Shown here: positions 43,787 through 56,523 of the stretch, in pieces
Position numbering within the stretch: the stretch's first letter is position 1
How the letters are laid out: each line of letters starts with the position of its first letter
DNA from: Mycolicibacter algericus DSM 45454
Lineage (GTDB): Bacteria > Actinomycetota > Actinomycetes > Mycobacteriales > Mycobacteriaceae
Assembly: GCF_002086455.1 (NCBI RefSeq)
Contig: NZ_MVHC01000016.1
Coordinates: 1-64,000, forward strand
Direction: 5' to 3'
Length of the DNA stretch: 64,000 bases
Position numbers and translations under genes: made by a program
Notes under the pieces: model-generated
Database searches by the model: none
Told to the model about the DNA's origin: nothing
The model's input: only the letters and a program-made list of their open reading frames with translations

Positions 43787-44325
43787 GCCGCCGGATCCTG
43801 ACCGTTTTTGCCGTGCTCGCGCTGCTGATCGCGCCGACGGGCTGCTCCCGTGAGGTGGGCGGCACCGCGGTCAAGGCCGGCGCCGGTGACACCCAGCGCA
43901 ACAACAACTCCGAACGGCAGTACCCCAACCTGCTCAAGGAGTGCGAGGTGCTGACCACCGACATCCTGGCCAAGACGGTGGGGGCGGACCCGCTGGACAT
44001 CCAGAGCACCTTCGTCGGCGCGATCTGCCGTTGGCAGGCGGCCAACCCGGCCGGGCTGATCGACATCACCCGGTTCTGGTTCGAGCAGGGCAGTCTGGAC
44101 AACGAGCGCAAGGTCGCCGAGTTCTTGCAGTATCAGGTCGAGAACAAGTCGATCGTGGGGGTGCCGTCGATCGTGATGCGCCCGGCTGATCCCAACGGTT
44201 CCTGCGGGGTGGCCAGTGACGCTGCCGGCGTGGTCGGCTGGTGGGTGAACCCGCAGGCGCCCGGCATCGACGCGTGCGAGCAGGCGATCAAGCTGATGGA
44301 ACTGACGCTGCAGACGAATTCGTAG
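43783..44325 (+). CDS. lprC: Lipoprotein LprC (DUF3558-like)
   Basis: A 180-residue lipoprotein paralogous to LprB. Signal segment ILTVFAVLALLIAPTGC with lipobox (Cys21), then a Gly/Asn-rich linker and a body with KECEVLTTDILAKTVGADPLD, ICRWQAANPAGLIDITRFWFEQGSLDNERKVAEFL and the two later Cys. The ATG overlaps the lprB stop, so the two are one translation unit. The pairing and order match Rv1274-Rv1275. Confidence 0.94.
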   Translation: MSRRILTVFAVLALLIAPTGCSREVGGTAVKAGAGDTQRNNNSERQYPNLLKECEVLTTDILAKTVGADPLDIQSTFVGAICRWQAANPAGLIDITRFWFEQGSLDNERKVAEFLQYQVENKSIVGVPSIVMRPADPNGSCGVASDAAGVVGWWVNPQAPGIDACEQAIKLMELTLQTNS

Positions 44326-44346
44326 GACGGCTCCGCGCGTGCCATC

Positions 44347-44374
44347 TTCCCATAGTGGGAATATGGGCTATGGT
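44347..44374 (+). promoter_or_regulatory. Operator and -10 region of the first toxin-antitoxin-like pair
   Basis: TTCCCA-TAG-TGGGAA (44347-44361) and the overlapping CCCATA...TATGGG (44349-44367) are nested inverted repeats. TATGGT (44369-44374) is seven bases before ATG 44381, a leaderless layout. Antitoxins of such modules usually bind this kind of site. Confidence 0.6.
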
Positions 44375-44380
44375 TGGTTG

Positions 44381-44614
44381 ATGAACGAACTTGCGTTTGT
44401 CGAAACCGACAGCCGAAGCCGCGCCGTGCTGCCCGGCCGCCCCAACCAGCGCTATGTGATGCGTGAGAATCCCGATGGCAGCTTGCTATTGCAGCCGGCC
44501 CGCGTGGTGACCGACGCTCAACACGAATTTGATACCGATCCCGAACTACGCGACCTGCTGTCCCGGGCTGCGGCGTCTCCGACGGTCCGCCGGACACGCG
44601 TTCGCCGGACGTGA
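44381..44614 (+). CDS. Putative antitoxin, AbrB/RelB-like
   Basis: A 77-residue protein. VETDSRSRAVLPGRPNQRYVMRENPDGSLLLQPARVV has the shape of a swapped-hairpin AbrB DNA-binding domain ('D.k.RV.LP...'), followed by a C-terminal tail rich in Arg. No profile was run. The stop overlaps the next gene's GTG by four bases. Palindromes just upstream fit autoregulation. Start ATG 44381 was preferred; the frame is open 14 codons further. Confidence 0.6.
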   Translation: MNELAFVETDSRSRAVLPGRPNQRYVMRENPDGSLLLQPARVVTDAQHEFDTDPELRDLLSRAAASPTVRRTRVRRT

Positions 44615-44874
44615 GCTTCGACGGTGATTACTCCGAAGTCGCCGATACGCAACTCGACGAACTCGAAAACGGCCCGGATATCGACCTGTACAACAGCGTC
44701 CTTGACACCATAGAACTCATCCTCCGACTGCCTGGGCAGGCGCAATCCCTGTCGACGGCGATCACCACGCCCGACGGCATCCGGATGCGGCTACCGGTCA
44801 TCGGGCACCCGCCATACAAAGTCTTTTGGTCCACCGAAGGGCCCCGCATTGAAGCGATATTCCCGCCCGCATAA
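44611..44874 (+). CDS. Putative RelE/ParE-like toxin
   Basis: An 87-residue protein. Helical N-terminus (DTQLDELENGPDIDLYNSVLDTIELILRLPGQAQSL) and a C-terminal strand pair (RMRLPVIGHPPYKVFWSTEGPRIEAIFPPA) match the size and secondary-structure order of ParE/RelE toxins, which usually contain Y.v.w....i.i near the end. No catalytic residue is clear. GTG 44611 overlaps the antitoxin stop (GTGA). The pairing with a short upstream gene is the strongest argument; its identity is inference. Confidence 0.55.
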   Translation: MSFDGDYSEVADTQLDELENGPDIDLYNSVLDTIELILRLPGQAQSLSTAITTPDGIRMRLPVIGHPPYKVFWSTEGPRIEAIFPPA

Positions 44875-45236
44875 CGTGCTCGGTGAGCCCATCGGCAACA
44901 TCGGTGCGGCAGCGCCACGCGAAGCGACGACGATGGTGACGGCGCTGATCTCCTGACGATCGCGACGACGTACCTTCCCCGCGCGAAGCGGGCGGCATCG
45001 GCTGTTTCCGTTTGAACTAGATAGTTCAAAGCGGCAGTTTCGGTGTTGCGGGCCAGGACATCTCGCTGACCAGCGAAGTCCGGCCCGACGGCGCGTTGCC
45101 GAACGTGCTTGGTGCCCGGGTAAACCTCACTAATTGCTGTGCCGCGAAACTGATCCGCAGCGCCTGCCCGGCGGTGTTGCTTGGCGGCGCTGCGGCTTCC
45201 GTAGCGTGCCGTAGCACATATCGCTACGATTGCCGT
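44875..45236. other. Intergenic stretch between two TA-like pairs, with a palindrome and a possible gene remnant
   Basis: No convincing gene is visible in these 362 bases. TTTGAACTA-GA-TAGTTCAAA (45011-45030) has 9-bp arms and is AT-rich against a GC-rich background. On the minus strand a 63-codon frame (45217 to 45026) ends in a stop inside this palindrome, which may be the end of a lost gene with its terminator. Nothing else was identified except the VapBC operator at its end. Confidence 0.4.
45200..45236 (+). promoter_or_regulatory. VapBC operator and leaderless promoter
   Basis: CGTAGC occurs at 45200-45205 and 45210-45215 and its complement GCTACG at 45223-45228. The last half-site overlaps the -10 box TACGAT (45225-45230), which lies six bases before ATG 45237. 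This would let VapB or VapBC repress its own promoter. Confidence 0.6.
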
Positions 45237-45485
45237 ATGGCCCGGACAATCCCGCAGCGTGAACTGCGCAACGACAACGCCAAGGTGATGGATGCCGTTG
45301 TGGGCGGCGCGACGTTCATCGTGACCCGCAACGGCGAACCGGTGGCCGAACTGCGGCCGATACGGGTCACTCGCCGCACGTTCATCCCGCGCGGTGATAT
45401 CGCCGCGCTGGCGGGCGCGGCGGTGCGTATCGACCACCGCCAGTTCCGCGCCGACCTCGACCGGGCGATTGATCAGCGTGTCTGA
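45237..45485 (+). CDS. vapB: VapB-family antitoxin (Phd/YefM-like)
   Basis: An 82-residue antitoxin. ARTIPQRELRNDNAKVMDAVVGGATFIVTRNGEPVAELRPI is a standard Phd/YefM-type dimerisation and DNA-binding domain (residues 2-45), and the C-terminal part (RIDHRQFRADLDRAIDQRV) is the toxin-binding tail. Its last eight bases overlap the vapC GTG. An inverted repeat at the promoter suggests autorepression. Unlike the M. tuberculosis VapBC33 next to mdh, this pair lies far away, after lprC. Confidence 0.9.
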   Translation: MARTIPQRELRNDNAKVMDAVVGGATFIVTRNGEPVAELRPIRVTRRTFIPRGDIAALAGAAVRIDHRQFRADLDRAIDQRV

Positions 45486-45882
45486 GCCGACGTCTGGGCT
45501 ACTGGACACCTCGGTCGTCATCGACTGGCACGACCCGAAGGTCGTTGTCGCGCTTCCCGACGAGGTCGCGATCTCGGCTATCACCGCAGCGGAGTTGGCC
45601 GCCGGCCCGCTGTTGGCTACCAGCGCCGTCGAAGCGGCCAAACGCCAGGCGCGGTTGCAGGAGGTGGAGTCGCACCTGGAGCCCATCCCCTTCGATGCGG
45701 CCGCCGCCCGCAGTTACGGGCTTGTCGTTGCCGCGGTGGTGCGCGAAGGCCGAAAGCCACGCAGCAGGTTCGCTGATCTGTTGATCGCGGCGACAGCCCA
45801 CGCCAACCGACTCGATCTCTACAGTCGCAATGCCCAGGATTTCGCCGGGCTCAGGGACCTGATTCGCGTCGTCGCGGTCTGA
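45478..45882 (+). CDS. vapC: VapC-family PIN-domain RNase toxin
   Basis: A 134-residue PIN domain. The first acidic residue is in LLDTSVVIDW (residue 10), the second in AITAAELAAG, the third in FADLLIAATA, and the fourth in LYSRNAQDFAGL, forming the usual quartet that binds Mg2+. It would cleave RNA, often tRNA or rRNA, when VapB is lost. GTG 45478 lies inside the vapB stop region. All key residues are intact, so it appears functional. Confidence 0.93.
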   Translation: MSEPTSGLLDTSVVIDWHDPKVVVALPDEVAISAITAAELAAGPLLATSAVEAAKRQARLQEVESHLEPIPFDAAAARSYGLVVAAVVREGRKPRSRFADLLIAATAHANRLDLYSRNAQDFAGLRDLIRVVAV

Positions 45883-46003
45883 TCGCTGGTCCGGGGGCCG
45901 TCGCCGAAACCCGCCCAGGGGCTTCGCGGCCTGGCTAAACTCAGTCGGGCATGGAGGGGGGATCCACCGTCATCGCGCACGATGAGACCCCAAGGAGTAG
46001 GCA

Positions 46004-46213
46004 GTGAACCGTCACCTTCTTCTCGCCGCGGCAGCCGCGAGCACAGCTGCCATGGGCGTCGTCCTCGCGCCGGTCGTCTCGGCAGGCCCGCCGTACAAGA
46101 ACTGCTCCGAGGCTCACGCCGACGGCCGGTACAACATCCCGGAAGGTGACGACGCCTACTCGTCGAAGCTTGATCGCGACGGCGACGGCTTGGCCTGCGA
46201 ACCCAAGCGCTGA
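46004..46213 (+). CDS. Small exported protein with an excalibur calcium-binding domain
   Basis: A 69-residue protein. Residues 1-28 form a signal peptide (basic start, LLLAAAAASTAAMGVVLAPVVSAG). The rest is an excalibur domain, YKNCSEAHADGRYN followed by DRDGDGLACE, with two Cys and an Asp loop that may bind Ca2+. AAGGAG (45992-45997) precedes GTG 46004. Such tiny proteins are exported and their role is unknown. Confidence 0.9.
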   Translation: MNRHLLLAAAAASTAAMGVVLAPVVSAGPPYKNCSEAHADGRYNIPEGDDAYSSKLDRDGDGLACEPKR

Positions 46214-46244
46214 GGCCGGGCAGCCGGCCATCCGCCTGTCAGCT

Positions 46245-46751
46245 CTACCGCGGCACGTGAAACCCGACCAGCGCCGCCGACCGCGGCTCCACGCCGGACC
46301 AGCTACCGCCGACGCGTAACACCGCGATGCCCGACGTCGGGAATTTCTCCGAAATCCGTTGGACAACAGCGGCGTCGGTGCCCGCCGCACCCGCGATCCC
46401 GAGCGCGACGCTCGACATGGCGGGTTCGTGTCCGATCACCAGCAGGGTGCGCACCTCATCGCCGACGGTGTTGATCGTCGCGATGACGGTGCCGGGCACG
46501 GCGTCGTAGAGCTCGTCGAGGTAGCTGACGGGAGCGTTGAGGCCGGTGCGCTCCAGGGTGTTTCGGGTGCGCGTGGCCGTCGAACACAGCACCTGGTCGA
46601 TCCTCGGCGCGTTGGCCCGCAACCAGTCCCCGGCCAGTGTGGCCTCGCGTATCCCGCGTTTGGCCAACGGCCTGCCATGATCGGCCACCCCGGGCGGATA
46701 GTCCGATTTGGCGTGGCGAAGCAAGATCAGCGTGCGCGGTGCGGCGTTCAT
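46245..46751 (-). CDS. SixA-like histidine phosphatase (Rv1276c homologue)
   Basis: A 168-residue RHG-type phosphatase. LILLRHAKSDYP (residues 8-19) is the catalytic RHG-like motif, and VIGHEPAMSSVALGIAG contains the second catalytic His. The fold matches SixA, which removes phosphate from histidine-phosphorylated proteins. Start ATG 46751. It is divergent from the SbcD-like gene, with 233 bases between starts. Confidence 0.9.
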   Translation of the reverse strand: MNAAPRTLILLRHAKSDYPPGVADHGRPLAKRGIREATLAGDWLRANAPRIDQVLCSTATRTRNTLERTGLNAPVSYLDELYDAVPGTVIATINTVGDEVRTLLVIGHEPAMSSVALGIAGAAGTDAAVVQRISEKFPTSGIAVLRVGGSWSGVEPRSAALVGFHVPR

Positions 46752-46984
46752 CCGCCCAAGGTTATGCCAGTTGCGGCCGGTGAGGTGACCGGTGCGACGT
46801 CGCCGGCGCCGGTTATCGCGGATGCTCTACCTGTCCCGGGGGCGTGACGGATGTGTCGGGTGTGACGTGCGGGATCGGGCGCGCTGTCGAGATCTCGGAC
46901 CTGCCGATCAGGGTCCGAGGACTTGTCGGTGGACGGCCATACACTCGCGGTGCCCGGCCCCAGCCGGATGAAAGGACGACCGAC

Positions 46985-48126
46985 ATGCGATTCCTGCACA
47001 CCGCCGACTGGCAGCTCGGTATGACCCGGCACTTTCTGGCCGGTGACGCCCAGCCGCGCTATTCGGCGGCCCGGCGCGACGCGGTGGCCGGCCTCGGCGC
47101 GCTCGCCGCGCAGACGGGTGCAGAGTTCGTCGTCGTCGCCGGGGATGTGTTCGACGACAATCAACTCGCCCCGGAGGTCGTCAGTCAGTCGCTGGAAGCC
47201 ATGCGCACCATCGGGATTCCGGTGTACTTGCTGCCTGGAAACCATGACCCGCTCAACGCCGCATCGGTCTACACCAGCGCGTTGTTCACCGCCGAACGCC
47301 CCGACAACGTCGTCGTTCTCGGCACCGCCGGGGCGCATCAGGTGCGTCCCGGGGTCGAGATCGTCGCCGCACCGTGGCCCTCCAAGCGGCCCACCTGCGA
47401 CCTGGCGGCCGCGGCGGTTCAGGGACTGCTCGCCGACGGCACCACCCGGATCCTGCTCGCCCACGGCGGCGTTGACGTGCTCGACCCCGACCCGACCAAT
47501 CCGGCGCTGATCCGGCTCGCCGCGCTGGAAGACGCGCTGGACCGCGGCGTGATCCACTACGTCGCCTTGGGGGACAAGCACTCCCGCACCCAGGTCGGCG
47601 CCGGCGGCCGGATCTGGTACTCCGGCTCACCGGAAGTCACCAACTATGACGACATCGAACCCGACCCCGGCTACGTGCTGGCCGTCGACATCGACGAGAC
47701 CAGCGGTGCGGTCAGCGTCGAATCCCACCGTGTGGGCAGGTGGCGGTTCGTCACGCTGCACCGCCAACTGGACACCGGTCGCGACGTCGCCGACCTCGAC
47801 ATCAACCTCGACCAGTTGCCCGACAAGGAGCGCACCGTGGTGCAGTTGGCGTTGACGGGCACGCTCAGCGTCACCGACCGGGCCGCCCTCGACGCCTGCC
47901 TGGACCGGTATTCGCGGCTGTTCGCCTGGGCGGGCACCTGGAACCGCCACACCGACCTGGCGGTGGTGCCCGCCGACGGGGAGTTCATCGACCTCGGGCT
48001 CGGTGGATTCGCCGCCGACGCGGTCGAGGAACTCATCGCCGCCGCCCGCGCCGGTGACACCGACGGTGCCGATGACGCCCACGCCGCACTGGCACTGTTG
48101 CTGCGCCTCGTCGACCGGGGTGCGGC

Positions 48127-48130
<4 letters not shown>
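46985..48130 (+). CDS. SbcD-like DNA repair nuclease (Rv1277 homologue)
   Basis: A 381-residue metallophosphoesterase. MRFLHTADWQLG, VVVAGDVFDD, LLPGNHDPL and LLAHGGVDV are phosphodiesterase motifs of the SbcD/Mre11 family; YVALGDKHSRTQVG completes the metal site. With the downstream ATPase it should form a nuclease complex that processes DNA ends or hairpins. AAAGGAC precedes ATG 46985. Its stop overlaps the ATPase start (ATGA). Confidence 0.93.
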
Positions 48131-50805
<2,675 letters not shown>

Positions 50806-50910
50806 GCATTTCAGCACGCTCTGGCCGCGCCGGTGTTCGCCGGGCGTGCAGTCAGTGCGAAAACTCGCGGGATTGTCGCGCTCAGTACACGTTCGGCGCA
50901 GAAGTCCGTA

Positions 50911-52623
50911 TCACTCCTTCATGAACCCGATCGCGGTGTAATCCAGATCCGCCAGGCCCGGCGCCCCGAAGTTCGCCAGCGAACTACGCACCGCCACATT
51001 GCCGGTGGTCTGAATCAGCGGCAGGCTGAACCCCTCGGCCCACAACAGCTCGTCGACCTCATTGGCACGAGCGCGGGCCGCCGCCGGATCCAGTGCCTGC
51101 AGCGTCTCCTCGATCTTGGCGTCGATGGCCGGGCTGCCGATCTTGCCGAAGTTGGCTTCGCCGTAGGAGGCCGAGATCTGGTTCAACCCGGCCAGCGGGA
51201 AAGCGTCGCCGACCCAACTGAACTGGGCGATGTCGAAGTCGCCGACGTTGACGTAGTCGGTGAAGAACCCGCCGCCGGCCTTGGCGTCCAGCTGCAGTTT
51301 CACCCCGATCTGGGCCAGATTGTGTTGTGCCACCTGGGCGAACTGCCGGGTGCTCGACGCGTCGTAGAACAGGTGCCGGATCACCAGCGGGCGACCGTCC
51401 TTCTCCCGGAATTTCCCATTCAGCTTCCAGCCCAGTTCGTCGAGTTCCCGGGCCGCGCGCTGCGGATCGTAGGCCACCACGCCGGAGTTGTCCTGGTAGC
51501 CCTCCTGGCCGGCCACGTAGATGTGATTGTTCAGCGGCACCGGGTCAGACGTCAGGCCCCGCTGGGTCACCTTGGCGATCGTGGTCCGGTCGATGCCGCG
51601 CATCACCGCTAGCCGCAACGCCTTGTCGGACAGGATCGCCCCCGGCGCCCCGTTGAAGGTGAAGTGGTTCCACGCCGGGGTCGGTGCACGGCGGATCGCG
51701 ATGCCCTCGGTGCGCCGGGCGATCGTCAACTGATCCAAAGTGGCCACCCCGGCGGCGTCGATAGTGTGGTTCTGCAGCGCCGGCATCCGCGCGGACTCGT
51801 CGAGCACCAGGTAGTTGATGGTGTCCAGCTTCGGCGTGCGGCCCCACCAATCGGGGTTGCGCACCAACGTGATCCGCTGGCTGGTGCGGTCCAGTGTGGC
51901 CAGCTTGAACGGCCCGGCCGAGGGCCCGGGGCTTTGTAGTTGCGCCTTGTTGAAGGTCTCCGGGTCGGCGGTCATGCTCTTGGGCAGCAGCATCGAGTTG
52001 CCGGCGAACATACCCCGCCATTCCGCGTAGGGCTTGGCGAACCGCACCACGGCCTGCCGGTCGTCGACGCCGCGCGTCACCGAGGCGACTCGTTCGGCGC
52101 CGTTGGTGGTGGCGATCGCGTAGCCGGGATCGGCGCCGCTGGTGGCGTGGATCTGGCTGGCGATGTCCTGCCAGGACAGCGGGGTGCCGTCGCTCCAGGT
52201 GGCTTTCGGGTTGATGGTGTAGGTGACCACCTGCGGGTTGGTGCCGGTCAGCTCCACGCTGGTGAAGTAGTCGGTGTCCACCGTCGCCGAGCCGTCTGCG
52301 CCGATGATGAACGCCCGCGGCATGGTGGCTTTGAGCATGGCCGCGTTCTCAGCCAGGTTGCCGTCGATGTGCAGCGGGTTGAAGTTCGGCGGGAACTGGC
52401 TCATCGACAGCCGCAGGCTCCCGCCGTCGCGCAGTGTGGCCGGATCCTGCGGGTTGATGTCGCTGGCGCTGCCCACCGCCGAGACGCCTTCGGGGGCGGT
52501 GATATCCACCGCCGCGCATCCGCTGAGGGCCAGGAGCAGCGCTACTGCCGCGTTGACACTGCATCCAGGGCGTGCCCTTCTCGCAAAACCTCGCCATGAG
52601 CGCAGCGTCAACGTCATATTCAT
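50911..52623 (-). CDS. oppA: Oligopeptide ABC importer, substrate-binding lipoprotein OppA
   Basis: A 570-residue family 5 binding protein. The N-terminus has two possible cysteines; the lipobox is LALSGC at about Cys36. The body has the family blocks [21 protein letters not shown] near the start, [29 protein letters not shown] and [13 protein letters not shown]. It captures oligopeptides for OppBCD. ATG 52623 overlaps the oppD stop. Order oppB-oppC-oppD-oppA matches M. tuberculosis Rv1283c-Rv1280c. Confidence 0.95.
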   Translation of the reverse strand: MNMTLTLRSWRGFARRARPGCSVNAAVALLLALSGCAAVDITAPEGVSAVGSASDINPQDPATLRDGGSLRLSMSQFPPNFNPLHIDGNLAENAAMLKATMPRAFIIGADGSATVDTDYFTSVELTGTNPQVVTYTINPKATWSDGTPLSWQDIASQIHATSGADPGYAIATTNGAERVASVTRGVDDRQAVVRFAKPYAEWRGMFAGNSMLLPKSMTADPETFNKAQLQSPGPSAGPFKLATLDRTSQRITLVRNPDWWGRTPKLDTINYLVLDESARMPALQNHTIDAAGVATLDQLTIARRTEGIAIRRAPTPAWNHFTFNGAPGAILSDKALRLAVMRGIDRTTIAKVTQRGLTSDPVPLNNHIYVAGQEGYQDNSGVVAYDPQRAARELDELGWKLNGKFREKDGRPLVIRHLFYDASSTRQFAQVAQHNLAQIGVKLQLDAKAGGGFFTDYVNVGDFDIAQFSWVGDAFPLAGLNQISASYGEANFGKIGSPAIDAKIEETLQALDPAAARARANEVDELLWAEGFSLPLIQTTGNVAVRSSLANFGAPGLADLDYTAIGFMKE

Positions 52624-54449
52624 GAGCCCACCACCGGCTGGGGCACCGCGGCCAGCAGCCGGCGGGTGTAGTCGTGTTGCGGGTCGCGGAAAACCTGGCC
52701 CGCCTCACCCTGTTCGACGATCTCCCCGGCGAACATCACCGCCACGCTGTGCGCCAGGTGTTTAACCACAGAGAGGTCGTGCGAGACGAACAGATACGAC
52801 AACCCGAACTGCTGTTGCAGATCCAGCAGCAGGTTGATGATCCCGGCCTGAATTGACACGTCCAGCGCCGACACCGGCTCATCGAGCGCCAGGATCTTCG
52901 GCTGCAACGCCAGCGCCCGGGCGATCCCGATCCGCTGTTTCTGACCGCCGGAGAACTCCGCCGGATACCGCAGCGCGTCGCCGCGGCGCAGCCCCACCAG
53001 CTCCAGCAGCTCGGCCACCCGGGCATGGGTCATTGCCTTGTCGAATCCGTTGGCGCGCAACGGCTCGGCGAGCACCTCGAAGACCGGCAGCCGCGGATCC
53101 AGCGAGGCCACCGGATCCTGGAACACCACCTGCAGGTCGCGGCGCAGCGCGCGGCGGCCGTCGCGTGTCAACGCCGCGACATCGCTGCCGAGCACCTCGA
53201 TCGAGCCCGCCTGCGGGGCAGCCAGTTCCAGGATCTGGTGCAAGGTGGTGGATTTGCCTGAGCCGGATTCGCCGACGATTCCCAGGGTGCGGCCCTGCTG
53301 CAACGCGAAGCTGACACGAGAGACGGCGCGCACCTCACCGACCCGGCGGCGCAGCACCCCCTTAGTCAGCGGATAGGTCTTGACCAGGTCACGAACCCGC
53401 AGCACCGTTCCCGAATCCGTGACAGCGGGTGCGGTGACCGCGGTGGGCACGCGATAGATGTCGGCGGCGCTGCGCCCGGCCACCTGGTCGGTGTGGATGC
53501 AGGCGGCGGTGTGAGAAACCCCGACGTTCAATAGCTCCGGCTCCTGCGCCCGGCACTCGTCGGTGACCAGCGGGCAGCGCGGGGCGAACGGACAGCCCGG
53601 CTCGATGCCGGCCAGCGACGGCGGAGCGCCGGGGATCGGCACCAGTCGGGTGCCTTGCGGCGCATCCAGCCGGGGCACCGACCCCAGCAATCCCACCGTG
53701 TAGGGCATCCGCCGATCGGCGTACAACGCGGCCACGGGTGCGGCTTCCACCACCCGTCCGGCGTACATCACCAGCGCCCGGTCGGCGAACTCGGCGACCA
53801 CCCCCAGGTCGTGGGTGATGATCAGCACGCCGGCGCCGGTCACATCACGCGCGGTCTTGAGCACCTCGAGGATCTGCGCCTGCACCGTGACATCCAGTGC
53901 GGTGGTGGGCTCGTCGCAGATCAGCAGGTCCGGGTCACACGAGATCGCGATCGCGATCACCACCCGCTGCCGCTCCCCGCCGGAGAGTTCGTGGGGGAAG
54001 GCCCGCGCCCGCTCCTGCGGCCGCGAGATACCCACCAACTCCAGCAGTTCCACCGCGCGTCGGCGCGCCTCGGCCCGCCCGATCCGGGGCTGATGCACCT
54101 CGATGGCCTCGGCGATCTGATCACCCACGGTGTAGACCGGCGTCAGCGCCGACATCGGATCCTGGAACACCATGCCGATCGAGGCGCCGCGGAACTTCGA
54201 CATCGCGGTGTCGCCCAACCCGATCAGCTGCGTGCCGGCCAGCCGCACCGAACCGGACACCTGCGCGTGCTCGGGCAGCAACCCCATCACCGCCATGGCC
54301 GCCGCGGATTTGCCCGACCCCGATTCGCCGACCATCGCCACGACTTCGCCGGGGTCCACCCGGTAACTGATGCCGCGCACCGCTTGTACCGCATCGCGGC
54401 CGGCGCCGAACGTCACGGCAAGGTCGGCGACTTCCAGCAGGGCGCTCAT
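52620..54449 (-). CDS. oppD: Oligopeptide ABC importer, dual ATPase OppD
   Basis: A 609-residue protein carrying two ATPase domains in one chain. The first has Walker [12 protein letters not shown], signature LSGGERQRV and Walker [12 protein letters not shown]; the second has [21 protein letters not shown] and [11 protein letters not shown]. Between them lies the Cys-rich oligopeptide-transporter segment ([16 protein letters not shown]). It powers uptake through OppB-OppC. ATG 54449 overlaps the oppC stop. Confidence 0.96.
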   Translation of the reverse strand: MSALLEVADLAVTFGAGRDAVQAVRGISYRVDPGEVVAMVGESGSGKSAAAMAVMGLLPEHAQVSGSVRLAGTQLIGLGDTAMSKFRGASIGMVFQDPMSALTPVYTVGDQIAEAIEVHQPRIGRAEARRRAVELLELVGISRPQERARAFPHELSGGERQRVVIAIAISCDPDLLICDEPTTALDVTVQAQILEVLKTARDVTGAGVLIITHDLGVVAEFADRALVMYAGRVVEAAPVAALYADRRMPYTVGLLGSVPRLDAPQGTRLVPIPGAPPSLAGIEPGCPFAPRCPLVTDECRAQEPELLNVGVSHTAACIHTDQVAGRSAADIYRVPTAVTAPAVTDSGTVLRVRDLVKTYPLTKGVLRRRVGEVRAVSRVSFALQQGRTLGIVGESGSGKSTTLHQILELAAPQAGSIEVLGSDVAALTRDGRRALRRDLQVVFQDPVASLDPRLPVFEVLAEPLRANGFDKAMTHARVAELLELVGLRRGDALRYPAEFSGGQKQRIGIARALALQPKILALDEPVSALDVSIQAGIINLLLDLQQQFGLSYLFVSHDLSVVKHLAHSVAVMFAGEIVEQGEAGQVFRDPQHDYTRRLLAAVPQPVVGS

Positions 54450-55330
54450 CGGCGGCCTCGCAAGCTGGCGGCGTCGGGGTCCAGCGCGTCACGCAGGCCG
54501 TCGCCGGCGAGGTTGGCGCAGACCAGGATCGTGATCAGCACCCCGGCCGGGAACAGGAACACCCACGGGAAGGTGATCGCCGAGGCGGTGCCGTCGGCGA
54601 TCAGCGTGCCCAACGACACGTCGGGCGGCTGGATGCCGAAACCCAGGTAGCTCAAGCCGGTTTCGGCCAGAATCGCCACCGCGACGTTGAGCGCGGTGTC
54701 GATGATCAGGATGGACGCCACGTTGGGCACGATGTGGTCGATGATGATGCGCCGACTCGACACTCCCATATACCGTGCGGCGCGGATGAATTCACGTTCG
54801 CGCAGGCTCATCGTCAGCCCGCGCACCATGCGGGCGCTGATCATCCAGCTGAACCCGGCCAGCAGCAACACCAGCATGAAGATGTTGCCGCTGTTTTTGG
54901 TGCGCGGGGTGATGATCGCGATCAGGATGAACGCCGGCACCACCAGCAGCAGGTCCACCAGCCACATCAGCATCCGGTCGCGCCAGCCGCCGAAATATCC
55001 CGCGATCGCCCCGACCGTCGCGGCGATCACCGTGGAGATCAGCGCCACGCATACCCCGATCAGCATCGACTTCTGCATGCCGCGCAGGATCTGGGCCAGC
55101 AGGTCCTGGCCCAGTGCGTTGGTGCCCAGCCAGTGCTTGGCGCCCGGCGGCACCAGCAGCGCGTCGTAGTCCAGGTCGGTGTAGGAGTAGGGCAGCAGGC
55201 TCGGCAGTGTGTAGCAGCCGACGAACATCACCGCCAGCAGCGCCAGCGCGCCCACCGCGGTGCGGCTGCGCAGAAATCGGCGCAGCACCAGGGTGCGCCG
55301 GGAGGCGAACGCGATCTCGGTGCTCGTCAT
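54446..55330 (-). CDS. oppC: Oligopeptide ABC importer, permease OppC
   Basis: A 294-residue permease with about six helices. The N-terminal segment [19 protein letters not shown] is the first helix, [19 protein letters not shown] is the conserved OppC block, and [25 protein letters not shown] is the EAA loop for the ATPase. I chose ATG 55330, which overlaps the oppB stop, though the frame remains open far upstream in the oppB gene. Confidence 0.95.
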   Translation of the reverse strand: MTSTEIAFASRRTLVLRRFLRSRTAVGALALLAVMFVGCYTLPSLLPYSYTDLDYDALLVPPGAKHWLGTNALGQDLLAQILRGMQKSMLIGVCVALISTVIAATVGAIAGYFGGWRDRMLMWLVDLLLVVPAFILIAIITPRTKNSGNIFMLVLLLAGFSWMISARMVRGLTMSLREREFIRAARYMGVSSRRIIIDHIVPNVASILIIDTALNVAVAILAETGLSYLGFGIQPPDVSLGTLIADGTASAITFPWVFLFPAGVLITILVCANLAGDGLRDALDPDAASLRGRR

Positions 55331-56304
55331 GACACCCGCACCCGCGGGTCCAGCAGCGCATAGATGACATCGGAGAGCAGCCCGGCCAGCAGGACCACCG
55401 CACCGGAGAACACCGTGATCGCCGCGACGATGTTGGTGTCCTGGGTGGCCACGCCTTGCACCACCCATTCGCCCATGCCGTGCCAGCCGAAGATCTTCTC
55501 CACGAACACCGCCCCGGTGACCAACCCGGCTACCCCGTAGGCGAACAGCGTGGCCATCGGGATCAGCGCGGTGCGCAGCCCGTGTTTGAACAGTGCGCGC
55601 CGCCGGGTCAGCCCCTTGGCGCGGGCGGTGCGGATGAAGTCCTGGCCGAGCACATCGAGCATCGCGTTGCGCTGGTAGCGGCTGAAGCTGGCGGCGGCCC
55701 CCAGCGCCAGGGTCAGCGACGGCAACACCAGGTGCTGCAGCCGATCGAGCAGCCCGGGCCAGAAGCCGGTGACCAGCCCGGGGGAGGTCTCGCCGGTGTA
55801 GTCGAACAGTTGCGTGCCCAGTGCCCAGTTCACCCGCAGCGCGCCCAGGATCACCAGGTTGGCCAGCACGAACGTGGGCACCGACAGCACCAGCAGCGCC
55901 GCCATCGTGATCACCCGGTCGGAGAGCCGGTACTGGCGCACCGCGCCCCACGCGCCGGCCACCACACCGATGACGGTGCCCGCCAGCGAGCCGACCAGCA
56001 GCAGTCGCAGGCTCACCCCGATGCGCCGGCCCAGCTCGTCGGAGACCGGCTGACCGGTGACGGTGACACCGAAATCGCCGCGGACGGCATGCGAGGCCCA
56101 GTGCGCGTAGCGCAGCGGAATCGGCTTGTCCAGGCCCAGTTCGGCGGCCTTGGCGTCGATGACCGCCTGCGGGGGACGCGGGTTGCGCTGCATCAAGCTG
56201 TCCAGTGGGGCGAACGCCAGCGAGGTCAGGCAGAAGGTGAGGAAGGATGCGAGGCCCAGCAGCACCAGGTAGTTCAGCGCCCGGCCGGCCAGAAACCGCA
56301 TCAT
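55327..56304 (-). CDS. oppB: Oligopeptide ABC importer, permease OppB
   Basis: A 325-residue permease. MMRFLAGRALNYLVLLGLASFLTFCL is the first helix, VTVTGQPVSDELGRRIGVSL a periplasmic block, and DFIRTARAKGLTRRRALFKHGLRTALIPM the EAA loop. The start is ATG 56304 or 56301; the upstream in-frame region holds the repeat copy 3, not coding sequence. It is the first gene of the opp operon on this strand and is divergent from the carbonic anhydrase. Confidence 0.93.
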   Translation of the reverse strand: MMRFLAGRALNYLVLLGLASFLTFCLTSLAFAPLDSLMQRNPRPPQAVIDAKAAELGLDKPIPLRYAHWASHAVRGDFGVTVTGQPVSDELGRRIGVSLRLLLVGSLAGTVIGVVAGAWGAVRQYRLSDRVITMAALLVLSVPTFVLANLVILGALRVNWALGTQLFDYTGETSPGLVTGFWPGLLDRLQHLVLPSLTLALGAAASFSRYQRNAMLDVLGQDFIRTARAKGLTRRRALFKHGLRTALIPMATLFAYGVAGLVTGAVFVEKIFGWHGMGEWVVQGVATQDTNIVAAITVFSGAVVLLAGLLSDVIYALLDPRVRVS

Positions 56305-56355
56305 GGCCAAAAGGGTAGAGCCCCCACGCGGCGGCGCGCCGGACGCCTCATTCCC

Positions 56356-56417
56356 GCGAGCGCGCGTGTCCCCGGCCGACACGCCGCGGGAATCACCGGG
56401 TTTACGCACGCTCGCGC
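56356..56417. repeat. Dispersed intergenic palindrome, copy 3
   Basis: Starts GCGAGCGCGCGTGTCCCC, has the core CGACACGCCG, and ends ACGCACGCTCGCGC. The arms GCGAGCG...CGCTCGC are complementary. It lies in the divergent gap between oppB and the carbonic anhydrase gene and may affect both promoters. Confidence 0.85.
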
Positions 56418-56523
56418 CCGGGAGACCCTCTGGCGAATCATTGATTCGAATGATTATTACCCGTGGAAACTCGCGGCTCGTTGATTAGTCTCAGACGTCA
56501 GACCGCGACAGAGGGAGAACCCC

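Noticed and set aside
50806..50910. A sixth palindrome copy between the SbcC-like gene and oppA
   Set aside because: It is GC-rich with short inverted segments but lacks the GACACGCCG core and the terminal arms.
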